Assembly (NCBI RefSeq): GCF_910578695.1
Contig: NZ_CAJTQJ010000001.1
Coordinates: forward strand, 1-64,000
Source of the DNA: an uncultured Brachyspira sp.
Lineage (GTDB): Bacteria; Spirochaetota; Brachyspiria; Brachyspirales; Brachyspiraceae
Reading direction: 5' to 3'
DNA: 64,000 nucleotides
Part shown: one piece after another, positions 45,032-53,055 of the stretch
Position numbering within the stretch: position 1 is the stretch's first letter
Layout: the number at the start of each line of letters is the position of its first letter
The notes under the pieces: generated by a model
Told to the model about the DNA's origin: nothing
What the model saw: only the letters and a program-made list of their open reading frames with translations
The model's database searches: none
Program-made: the position numbers and the translations under genes

Positions 45032-46234
45032 TTATTTATTATTATTATAAAGAATAATTACGCATAAAAAAGCAAGCAATGATAGGAAAGCACCTCCCAA
45101 ACCAACCCATTTTAATCCGTAATTATCAAATATGACGCTTCCTATAAAAGAGCCTAATGCTATGCCGAAATTAAATGAAAAAGAGTTATTTGATGAAGCT
45201 AATGTCATACAGGAAGGATATTCTATTTCTGTGAAATTTAATATATTAAGCTGTACAGGAGAGTTCATTAAATACATCAAAAAACCTATTATCAATATAA
45301 TTAAAGCAGAACTTAATGGATTATTAAAAGCAATAGGTAAAAATATCATGCATAAAAACTGAGCTGCAAAAATAAATCTTAATTTATATATGCCTTTATG
45401 TTCAGCTAATTTTCCAGAAAGTAAATTACTGAAAAAAACTGAAATGCCGAAAATAAATAAAGTAAGGCTGATATACTTATTGGGTATATGAACATAATTT
45501 AAAAATATAGGCTTTAAATAAGTATAAAGAACATAAGAAGATGCTGCTCCGAACAGTATTGTAAATGTACTTAATATAAATCTTATATCTTTAAATATAA
45601 TAAACTGTCCTATCAATTTAACTTTATGAACAGATGTATTTTTAGGCAGACTAAAAAACATCATAATAAGTATTAAAGCACTAAAAACGGATATAAATAT
45701 AAATGATGCCCTCCAGCCGAATTTATAGCTTATAGAAGTGCCTATTGGAACTCCGAATATAGATGCTATGCTGAATCCCGAATAAATCCAAGCCACAGTC
45801 ATAGGTCTTTTTTCCTTTGATACTATATATGGTGTGAATGAAATTGAAACTGATATTAAAGCTCCTGATATTACTGCTATAATCATTCTTACAATAACTA
45901 AAAAGCTATAATTAAAAGCTAATGAGCATAAATAATTACCAATTATAAATAAAATGCCTGCTGATATTATAAAATGAAATCTATTGAATTTTCCCGCAAT
46001 AGCTGCAGAAAACGGAGTAAATACAGAATATGATAAGGCAAACATAGATACCAAACTTCCAGCCTTAACTTCTGTAATTTTTAAACTTTCAGATATATCG
46101 GTTAAAACACCTATTACTATAAACTCGCTTGTTCCTAAAGCAAAACTTAAAAGAACTAAAGAAATTACTGCTAATGATTGATTTGTTTTTATAATATTTT
46201 CGCTATTATTTATTTTATTAATATCGTACAGCAT
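45032..46234 (-). CDS. MFS transporter (DHA1/AraJ-like efflux)
   Basis: A 400-residue protein with twelve predicted helices. LSFALGTSEFIVIGVLTDIS and AGSLVSMFALSYSVFTPFSA fit sugar or drug efflux carriers of the AraJ/YdhP type; the loop AAIAGKFNRFHFII is the MFS motif A region. The likely substrate is unknown. Divergent from the small TPR gene. Confidence 0.85.
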   Translation of the reverse strand: MLYDINKINNSENIIKTNQSLAVISLVLLSFALGTSEFIVIGVLTDISESLKITEVKAGSLVSMFALSYSVFTPFSAAIAGKFNRFHFIISAGILFIIGNYLCSLAFNYSFLVIVRMIIAVISGALISVSISFTPYIVSKEKRPMTVAWIYSGFSIASIFGVPIGTSISYKFGWRASFIFISVFSALILIMMFFSLPKNTSVHKVKLIGQFIIFKDIRFILSTFTILFGAASSYVLYTYLKPIFLNYVHIPNKYISLTLFIFGISVFFSNLLSGKLAEHKGIYKLRFIFAAQFLCMIFLPIAFNNPLSSALIILIIGFLMYLMNSPVQLNILNFTEIEYPSCMTLASSNNSFSFNFGIALGSFIGSVIFDNYGLKWVGLGGAFLSLLAFLCVIILYNNNK

Positions 46235-46340
46235 AAATTACTCTAAAAAAATTATAATTAGTTTTATATCATTTTTTGAAAAAAATTCAATTATAATATA
46301 CAATTTATTAAATTATATTTATAAAAAATGGAATAAGTTA

Positions 46341-46622
46341 ATGGAAAAATCGCAAAACAATAATTTGTCAGGATATTTAAAATTGGCAAAAGAAAAAGAA
46401 GAGGCAGGAGAGTATAAGGAAGCTTTGCAGTATTATGAAAAATCTATAGAAGAAGATCCTAATAATATAGAAGCATATTTCGGATGGAATCTTATAAACT
46501 CATATATAGAGATAGGAAAAGAAGAAAATAAATATCAAGTAAAAAATACATACCATACTAATAAGCATATAGAACTTCTAAATGTATTTAATAATTTATT
46601 AGATAATGATGAAATAAACTGA
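46341..46622 (+). CDS. Small TPR protein
   Basis: A 93-residue protein containing about two TPR helices: LKLAKEKEEAGEYKEALQYY and EKSIEEDPNNIEAYFGWNLI. No signal peptide. TPR modules mediate protein contacts; partner unknown. GGAATAAG upstream gives a modest ribosome site. Confidence 0.65.
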   Translation: MEKSQNNNLSGYLKLAKEKEEAGEYKEALQYYEKSIEEDPNNIEAYFGWNLINSYIEIGKEENKYQVKNTYHTNKHIELLNVFNNLLDNDEIN

Positions 46623-46841
46623 TTATTTTTTTACTAACAAATACAAAAAAATTGATTTTTTAATCACAAATTATATAATATACATATAAAAAATTAAGTA
46701 TTAATTTATTTTTATAAAACACTTATTACATATAGATTGAATACAGAAATATTAATATTTTATATATCTGAGTTCTATAAATATAATATAAAATTTTTAG
46801 AAACAGACTTTTTATAAAAAATAAAAAACAGGAGAAATTTA

Positions 46842-47651
46842 ATGAGTTCAGTAGATGAATTAGAAAAAAAAGCTAAGAAATGCAGACAAATACTTTTGAA
46901 AATGGTTTATGATTCTAAGAATGTGGCTCATCTCGGCGGATCATTATCTGCTATGGATATGTCAGTAGCTGTTTATGACAGATATATTAATGATTTGAAA
47001 GATCCTAATAGATCCCGTTTTGTTTTATCAAAAGGACATGTAGTTGTTATGCAGTATGCTATATTAGCAGAAAAAAATATTATTTCTATGGAAGAATTAA
47101 AAACTTTAAAGCATATAGGCACTCATTTACAAGGACATCCTGATATTAATAAAATACCTGAAACAGAAATGAATACAGGTCTTTTAGGTCAGGGGCTTGC
47201 TGTAGCTATGGGTATGGCTTATGCTAGAAAAATCAATAATAATAAAAATAAAATATTTGCTTTATGCGGAGATGCTGAAATGCATGAGGGACAAATTTGG
47301 GAAACTATTCAGCAGGCGGCACATTTCAAATTGGATAATCTCATAGCTATTATAGACAATAACGGCTTATCTTCGCATGATCCTGTTAATGATGTAATAG
47401 ATTTGGGTTCATTAGAGGATAAATTTAAAAGCTTTAATTGGAATGTTATAACTGTAAAAGACGGAAATAATATGTCTGAAATAGTAGAAGCTTTAGATAA
47501 TATGGATAAATTAAGCGGAAAACCTGCAGCCATTATTATGAAAACAATAAAAGGAAAAGGTGTTTCTTTCTTAGAAAATAATCCGAATTGTCATTCTCTC
47601 ACTATCAATGATAAAGATTATGAACAAGTAAAAAAAGATTTAGATATGTAA
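46842..47651 (+). CDS. Transketolase, N-terminal subunit
   Basis: A 269-residue half-transketolase. AHLGGSLSAMDMSVAVYD, FVLSKGHVVVMQYAIL, LQGHPDINKIPETEMNTGLLGQGL (in parts) and GDAEMHEGQIWE followed by IIDNNGLS form the thiamine-diphosphate and Mg site. It pairs with the next gene to make the full enzyme of the pentose phosphate pathway. AGGAG precedes ATG. Confidence 0.95.
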   Translation: MSSVDELEKKAKKCRQILLKMVYDSKNVAHLGGSLSAMDMSVAVYDRYINDLKDPNRSRFVLSKGHVVVMQYAILAEKNIISMEELKTLKHIGTHLQGHPDINKIPETEMNTGLLGQGLAVAMGMAYARKINNNKNKIFALCGDAEMHEGQIWETIQQAAHFKLDNLIAIIDNNGLSSHDPVNDVIDLGSLEDKFKSFNWNVITVKDGNNMSEIVEALDNMDKLSGKPAAIIMKTIKGKGVSFLENNPNCHSLTINDKDYEQVKKDLDM

Positions 47652-47675
47652 ATAATTATTTAAGGAATGAAATTT

Positions 47676-48623
47676 ATGATAAAGATAGAAAAAACTTCTG
47701 CTCCTAGAGCAATAATAGGAAAACATTTAACAAGTTTAATAGAAAAAAATAATAAAATTATAGTTATAGATAATGATTTGGGTACTTCTACCTCTTCTGC
47801 CGATGTAGCAAAAACATTTCCTAATAATTTTTGGGAATTGGGAATAGCCGAGCAAAGTTCTTTAAGTGCTGCAACAGGCTTAGCTTTGGAAGGAATGCTT
47901 CCTGTATATGTTAATTTTGCTATATTTGCTACAGGCACTGTATGGACGCAAATAAGACAGGCTGCGTATGCTAAAGCTAATGTAAAAATAATAGCAACTC
48001 ACCCAGGTTTAGATGCAGGTCCTGACGGAGCAAGTCATCAGGCTACTCAGGATATGGCTTTAATGCGATGCATACCGAATATGAATATACTGCTTCCTTT
48101 AGATGAAAATGATGTTAAATCTGCTGTTAATTATGCTTTAAATAATAAAGGATTATATTATGTAAGAGTTTCAAGAGAGCCTGTACCTATTATATATAAT
48201 TCTCCTAAAGAGGCTGATTTTGATATTAATAATAAAGTTATTAATTCAACAGGAGATGATGTTGCTTTATTCTTTGACGGTTCTTCTTTTGAACAAGCTA
48301 TAGCTTCTGCTAATCTTTTAGAGGAAAATAATATTAAATATCATTTGATACATGTGCGTTCTTTAAAACCATTAGATACTAAAAATATATTAGAGTATGC
48401 AAAAAAAGTAAAATGTATTGTAACTTTAGAAAATCATAGTATTATAGGCGGATTAGGAAGTGCTTTTGCAGAAGTTCTTGCCGAACATACAAATACTGCC
48501 CCTTTAAAAATAGCAGGCTGTCAAGATACATTTACAGAATCAGGAAAATCTGCAGATCTTAAATTAAAATACGGCGTATCAGCTCAAAATGTTTTAGAAA
48601 AAGTTAGAGAAGTTATCAAATAA
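47676..48623 (+). CDS. Transketolase, C-terminal subunit
   Basis: About 315 residues: the pyrimidine-binding half (LGIAEQSSLSAATGLALEG, PDGASHQATQDMALMRCIPN) and the C-terminal domain (VRSLKPLD, ENHSIIGGLGSAFAEVL). An ATG at 47667 abuts the AAGGA site; ATG at 47676, nine bases further, is the likely start. Split transketolase genes are common in anaerobes. A bidirectional terminator follows. Confidence 0.95.
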   Translation: MIKIEKTSAPRAIIGKHLTSLIEKNNKIIVIDNDLGTSTSSADVAKTFPNNFWELGIAEQSSLSAATGLALEGMLPVYVNFAIFATGTVWTQIRQAAYAKANVKIIATHPGLDAGPDGASHQATQDMALMRCIPNMNILLPLDENDVKSAVNYALNNKGLYYVRVSREPVPIIYNSPKEADFDINNKVINSTGDDVALFFDGSSFEQAIASANLLEENNIKYHLIHVRSLKPLDTKNILEYAKKVKCIVTLENHSIIGGLGSAFAEVLAEHTNTAPLKIAGCQDTFTESGKSADLKLKYGVSAQNVLEKVREVIK

Positions 48624-48662
48624 TAATATATTTATAGCTTAGAAAATTATTCATAAATATAA

Positions 48663-48695
48663 AAAAGAGGATATTTTATCATATCCTCTTTTTTT
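48663..48695. terminator. Bidirectional terminator between transketolase and asd
   Basis: A perfect 12-bp stem (AAAAGAGGATAT at 48663-48674, complement 48681-48692), a 6-base loop and A/T runs on both sides. It serves both converging units. Confidence 0.9.
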
Positions 48696-48713
48696 AAAAT
48701 CAAAAAATAATTA

Positions 48714-49793
48714 TTATTTTTTCACTGCTTTTTTTACAGCCTTTTTAGAAGCAGGCTTCTTTTTTTCTGCTGTATTTTCACCTTTTTTATCAAGTTCAGG
48801 TAAAAGAAGTTCTGCTATTTGAACTGCATTTGTAGCAGCACCTTTTCTTATTTGGTCTCCTGCACACCAAAATGTAAGTGAATTTTTAGCACTAATATCT
48901 TCTCTTATTCTTCCTACATATATATCGTCTTGATTAGATGTATATAAAGGCATAGGATATTTAAACTTTAAAGGATCATCAACTACTTTTACTCCTTTAG
49001 CTTTAGATAATAATTCTCTAGCCTTTTTAACAGTAATTTTTTTGTCAGTTTCTATAGTAATAGATTCGCTATGGCTTCTAATAACAGGAACTCTTACACA
49101 AGTACAGCTTATCTGCATATCAGGAGAATGAAGTATTTTTCTTCCTTCATTTGTCATTTTAAGCTCTTCTTTAGTATATCCGTTTTTATCAAAAGAATCT
49201 ATCTGCGGTATCAAATTGAAAGCTATTTGATATTTAAATACTTTATTAACCAGCTTTTTACCTGCTGTATAATCTTTAATCTGCTGTTCTAACTCTTCCA
49301 TACCATCTTTGCCTGCACCTGAAACAGCCTGATAAGTAGAAGCTATGATTCTTTTTATCTTTCCGAATTTATGAAGCGGTGCTAATGCCGTCAAAGCTAT
49401 TATAGTAGAACAATTAGGATTTGATATTATTCCTTTATGAAGCTTAATATCTTCAGGATTAACCTCAGGTATAATAAGAGGAACATTTTTATCCATTCTA
49501 AATGCACTGCTGTTATCTACAACTATGCTTCCAGCTTTAACAGCCAAAGGAATTAATTTCTTGCTTAAATCCGAATCAACAGCAGCTAATACAATATCCA
49601 TATTATTAAATGAATCTTTAGATGTTTTTTCAATCGTATATTCTTTGCCGTTGAATTTAACTTTTTTTCCTGCTTCCCTATTTCCAAGAAGTCTTAATTC
49701 ATTAATAGGAAATTTTCTTTCTTCAAGTACTTTAAGCATCTCCTGTCCTACTGCACCTGAAGCCCCTAATAAACATAAATTTACTTTTTTCAT
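48714..49793 (-). CDS. asd: Aspartate-semialdehyde dehydrogenase
   Basis: About 359 residues. LCLLGASGAVGQEMLKVL binds NADP and SNPNCSTI holds the catalytic Cys. STYQAVSGAGKDGMEEL and RVPVIRSHSESI are typical. It makes aspartate semialdehyde for lysine, diaminopimelate, threonine and methionine. The last 25 residues form a lysine/alanine-rich basic tail (KKPASKKAVKKAVKK) absent from most relatives. The frame reaches 49805; MKKVNL at 49793 is the family-like start, though neither start has a clear ribosome site. Confidence 0.94.
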   Translation of the reverse strand: MKKVNLCLLGASGAVGQEMLKVLEERKFPINELRLLGNREAGKKVKFNGKEYTIEKTSKDSFNNMDIVLAAVDSDLSKKLIPLAVKAGSIVVDNSSAFRMDKNVPLIIPEVNPEDIKLHKGIISNPNCSTIIALTALAPLHKFGKIKRIIASTYQAVSGAGKDGMEELEQQIKDYTAGKKLVNKVFKYQIAFNLIPQIDSFDKNGYTKEELKMTNEGRKILHSPDMQISCTCVRVPVIRSHSESITIETDKKITVKKARELLSKAKGVKVVDDPLKFKYPMPLYTSNQDDIYVGRIREDISAKNSLTFWCAGDQIRKGAATNAVQIAELLLPELDKKGENTAEKKKPASKKAVKKAVKK

Positions 49794-49949
49794 ACTGCAT
49801 ACCATTATATTATTTAATTATTTTTATTGATATATAATATAATGATTATACATTAAAATCAATTAAAAAATAATATTTTATTTTTAATATATTTTATTAA
49901 TTTTTTAGCAAAAAAATGTAAATTTTTAGTAAAAAATTAGTAAAATTAA

Positions 49950-49978
49950 TTGACATTATTATAAAATTAGCCTATAAT
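49950..49978 (+). promoter_or_regulatory. Perfect consensus promoter for the PepSY-like pair
   Basis: TTGACA (49950-49955), 17 bases, TATAAT (49973-49978). It is about 60 bases before the first start codon and implies strong expression. Confidence 0.8.
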
Positions 49979-50045
49979 AATAAATGTAAAGATAATTTAC
50001 TTACAATAAAGTTATATTTACAAAAAAGAAAAAAAGGAGAATATT

Positions 50046-50618
50046 ATGACTAGCGTAAAAAAAATTATATCAATACTTTTTGTTTTATCAATATGTACAG
50101 GAGTTTTAACAGCACAGTATTATAACGGACAGGGAGGATATCAGGATTCTTATCAGCAAGATGGAAATCAGCAGGGCGGATATCAAGATCCTTATGCTCA
50201 GCAAGATGGAAGTCAAAATCAGCAAGGAGGATATCAGCAGGGAGGCGGTCAGTATGGTTATGGAGTTCAATTATCATCTATTCCTCAGAATGCACAAAAT
50301 TTTATAAAACAGCATTTTGCTAATACACAAGTGACATTTATAGAAAGAGATTGGGACGATATAGAAGTTTATTTAGCAAATGGAATTCAAATAGAATTCT
50401 TCCCTAACGGAGATTGGAAAGAAGTTAAAGGTTATGGAAATGTACCTTCTACTATACTTCCTCCTAATGTTATGAATACTGTAAAAAGAACTTATCCTAA
50501 TGCTGCTATAGTAAAAATAGAAAAACAATTTACTATTTTTGAAGTAAAATTAAATAATATGATGGAATTATATATTGATAATAACGGACAGCTATTAGGT
50601 CAGAAATGGGACGACTAA
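50046..50618 (+). CDS. Secreted PepSY-like protein with Q/G-rich region
   Basis: A 190-residue protein. A signal peptide (to about 23, SICTGVLTAQ) is followed by a 50-residue low-complexity region of Q, G, Y and D with repeated QQGGYQ units. The rest holds two PepSY-like (DUF2874-type) repeats: SIPQNAQNFIKQHFANTQVT and PNVMNTVKRTYPNAAIVKIE, the latter ending MMELYIDNNGQLLGQKWD. These periplasmic folds are thought to bind other proteins. Function unknown. It is paired with a shorter paralogue. Confidence 0.75.
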   Translation: MTSVKKIISILFVLSICTGVLTAQYYNGQGGYQDSYQQDGNQQGGYQDPYAQQDGSQNQQGGYQQGGGQYGYGVQLSSIPQNAQNFIKQHFANTQVTFIERDWDDIEVYLANGIQIEFFPNGDWKEVKGYGNVPSTILPPNVMNTVKRTYPNAAIVKIEKQFTIFEVKLNNMMELYIDNNGQLLGQKWDD

Positions 50619-50656
50619 TATAATTAAATAAAAATTAAAAAATAAAGGATAAAAAT

Positions 50657-50908
50657 ATGAAAAAATTAATTTGCTTATTGTCGGCTTTAACAGTTTTAAG
50701 TACCTCAGCTTTATTTGCTGATTGGTATGTACCTCTTAATCAAGTTCCTCAGGCTGTAATAGCAACAGCTAAAAGAACTTATCCTCAGGCAGAAATATGG
50801 GCTGTTGAAATGGAGCATTTCAATGTATATAAAGTAAAGATGAATAATATGATGGAATTATACATTGATAAATCAGGTCAGTTATTAGGTCAGGAATGGG
50901 ACAATTGA
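50657..50908 (+). CDS. Short secreted PepSY-like protein
   Basis: An 83-residue paralogue of the second repeat of the preceding protein: signal peptide to about 21 (LSTSALFA), then VPQAVIATAKRTYPQAEIW and MMELYIDKSGQLLGQEWDN. It lacks the Q/G-rich part. AAGGA precedes ATG, and a terminator follows, so the two form one strongly promoted unit. Both are probably periplasmic. Confidence 0.75.
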   Translation: MKKLICLLSALTVLSTSALFADWYVPLNQVPQAVIATAKRTYPQAEIWAVEMEHFNVYKVKMNNMMELYIDKSGQLLGQEWDN

Positions 50909-50939
50909 TTTCAAAGCAGCATAAGAATTTCATATATTA

Positions 50940-50977
50940 AGAACAGGGGAAATAAAAAATCCTCTGTTCTTTTTTAT
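50940..50977 (+). terminator. Terminator after the PepSY-like pair
   Basis: AGAACAGGGGA pairs with TCCTCTGTTCT (one G-T pair), 9-base loop, then a run of Ts. Confidence 0.88.
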
Positions 50978-51048
50978 TAATTAAAATTTACTGCATATTT
51001 TTTTGCTTTACTTTTTATATTTGATTATATTAAATATCGCACATAAAT

Positions 51049-51110
51049 TATAAAAATTATGAGCGTCTGACATTCACAGAATGGCAGAGTATCAAAGCTC
51101 ATAATTTTTA
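51049..51110 (+). repeat. Dispersed hairpin repeat, copy B, with long inverted arms
   Basis: Bases 51049-51090 match copy A (59-100) inverted at 40 of 42 positions. Perfect 14-base arms (51051-51064 and 51097-51110, TAAAAATTATGAGC and its complement) enclose an inner hairpin (TCTGACATT/AATGGCAGA). It lies between the converging PepSY-like and peptidase genes. Confidence 0.7.
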
Positions 51111-51178
51111 TTAGCAATAATAAAAGAAATAAAAATATATATTTAATATACTTAAATAAAATTATTATATTAATAACT

Positions 51179-52417
51179 TTATTCAAGTTCGTATATCTTA
51201 AAAAATTCACTCAGTATAGTATGCATAATTATTCTTTTTTTATCATAATCTAAATTTCTAGTAAGTTCTATACCGAAAGCCTCTATATTCTTTTTAGCAG
51301 CATAAAATGTAATAGTTGTAGGCATAGGATAATACATTTGCCTGAATTTGAATTTCATAGGCTCTATTCTTGAATTTATATTATTTAACACTTTAATAAC
51401 TTTATCATCTAGTTTTCTGCTGTCATATATAATAGAATCCCCGAAAAATTCTTTAAATCCGTTTCCTTCATGAAGAGTTAGTACAACATCTATATCATAT
51501 TCATCTAGCATATTCATATATTCTTTTGCTAATTTATCTGTATCAGTTCTGCTGATTTTTTTATCGAAAAATCTATTATTTATATCTAAGCCTTCTATAG
51601 CTCTTTTATTTAATCTGTATGCTTCAGGCACAGCAATAGGCACTATTGTAATGCTTCCTCTTTTTATAGGCATATTAATTCTTTCCATAGCAACATCAGT
51701 GCCTACTCTTTCACTGCCATGAGGAACTATCAAAAATATATTAGGTCCTTTTTTAGGATGCACAACTCTGTATATTGTATTTTCATTTTTTGTGCCTTCC
51801 ATTATTTTAAAATTATATCTGTCTATATCTTCATTTAAATGATTAGCAACTTCATTTTCTAATTGTCTTGAAACATTTTCAATCAAAGAGCTTTCATTTT
51901 CTGTGATTTTATAAGGACCATTCAATATCGGCATCACAGAAGTTTTATGATGAGGTTCTAAAAAATAACTTACACCCAAAGAATTTTCAGGCGTAATTTT
52001 TACAGCATTATTATATGTGATAACAGATATTTCATTATTATAAGATATAACAGCAAAAGATTTTCCCTTAAAATTATAACTTTTTTTTTCTTTAGTTATA
52101 GTCATCTGCACATCATCATTATGCTTGCTTTTTATATAAATATAGCCTGATTCCAAATTAAATTTATCATTTTCATAAGTGAGTTTTGAACTAGGCATAA
52201 GTATAATTGATTTTTCCCCATTATCTATTACAAGATAGGATTCTTCTTTTGTCGATATAGAGAAATAATCATTTGGAAAACTTTTTTTAACATCAGTATC
52301 TGCATATTCTTCATTTACTACTACAGATGCAGTGCCCTGTCTTGATATTACTTTAAAATTATTTGCAAATAAAGAAGAACTCAATACAGCAGCTATTATT
52401 ATTATATATTTATTCAT
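51179..52417 (-). CDS. FecR-like and zinc carboxypeptidase fusion, exported
   Basis: A 412-residue protein with a signal peptide (to about 18). Residues about 22-160 look like a FecR/LysM-less beta domain (RQGTASVVVNEEYADTD; KLTYENDKFNLESGYIYIKS). Residues about 220-412 match M14/M99-type zinc peptidases: IVPHGSERVGTDVAME gives His233 and Glu236, DINNRFF the substrate Arg, TLHEGNGF the third ligand His316, and FGIELTRN the catalytic Glu384. M99 members such as Csd4/Pgp1 trim peptidoglycan peptides and set helical cell shape. A similar role is inferred. Confidence 0.68.
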   Translation of the reverse strand: MNKYIIIIAAVLSSSLFANNFKVISRQGTASVVVNEEYADTDVKKSFPNDYFSISTKEESYLVIDNGEKSIILMPSSKLTYENDKFNLESGYIYIKSKHNDDVQMTITKEKKSYNFKGKSFAVISYNNEISVITYNNAVKITPENSLGVSYFLEPHHKTSVMPILNGPYKITENESSLIENVSRQLENEVANHLNEDIDRYNFKIMEGTKNENTIYRVVHPKKGPNIFLIVPHGSERVGTDVAMERINMPIKRGSITIVPIAVPEAYRLNKRAIEGLDINNRFFDKKISRTDTDKLAKEYMNMLDEYDIDVVLTLHEGNGFKEFFGDSIIYDSRKLDDKVIKVLNNINSRIEPMKFKFRQMYYPMPTTITFYAAKKNIEAFGIELTRNLDYDKKRIIMHTILSEFFKIYELE

Positions 52418-52798
52418 AGAAAAAAACCATTAATCAAAAGTATCGTTTTAATTATCGTTCAAAAATAAAAATGCTTTAAATAAAATATTTTTAATATTAA
52501 TTATACTGAATTTTATTAGATATTATTTTGTAATTTTATCATAGCTTTACATATTATTTTTTAATCAATATTTATGCTTTTACTATAAATATGAATATTT
52601 TACTATAAAGATAAATAATAGAAATAAAATTTAAATAATAGAAATAAAATTTAAATAAAAACAGTAAGAATTATTTTTTTTAAGTATTCAAAACTTGATA
52701 AATATACCCTAAACTAAAGTGTTTTTCATAATAAAAAAATGATAGAAAAATATAAAGCGATTATTTAATAGTTTCTTTTTAGAAAGGATAAATGATTA
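52418..52798. other. Intergenic region with direct repeats
   Basis: Very A/T-rich DNA with no intact gene. It contains a 20-base tandem repeat (52612-52651) and two near-copies of TTTACTATAAA around 52578-52608. An AGAAAGGA ribosome-like site near 52780-52790 precedes the broken gene that follows. Confidence 0.5.
52612..52651. repeat. 20-base tandem duplication
   Basis: TAAATAATAGAAATAAAATT occurs twice without change (52612-52631, 52632-52651), and the first six bases repeat a third time. Confidence 0.8.
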
Positions 52799-53055
52799 AT
52801 GTTAGATGAAAATATAATTAATGATATAAAAAAATTATACTATTTGGTTCAAGAGAATTGAATAGAGAAAATATAATTCTGATGTATATTTGGCTGTAAT
52901 TGAAGAATTTGATTTTTTATTTTCTGGAATATTAAAAGATGAGTTTTAAAATTTACCAACTCTTTTGAAATTCTATGTTATTTCTTATAATGATATTGAT
53001 AATAAAAAATTAATAGAAGATATAAACAAATACAAAAAAATATCAATAATCAAAA
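52799..53055 (+). pseudogene. Remnant of a minimal nucleotidyltransferase gene
   Basis: ATG at 52799 opens a frame that stops after 20 codons. Neighbouring frames then read LFGSRELNRE, NSDVYLAVIEEFDFLFSG with ILKDEF-stop, and after another stop NLPTLLKFYVISYNDIDNKK. Together they spell a MNT-type nucleotidyltransferase core (GSR...SDxDLAVI), with Tyr replacing the second catalytic Asp and at least two frame breaks. Intact relatives are often toxin-antitoxin components paired with HEPN proteins. It overlaps the end of the helicase gene and is not functional as written. Confidence 0.6.
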
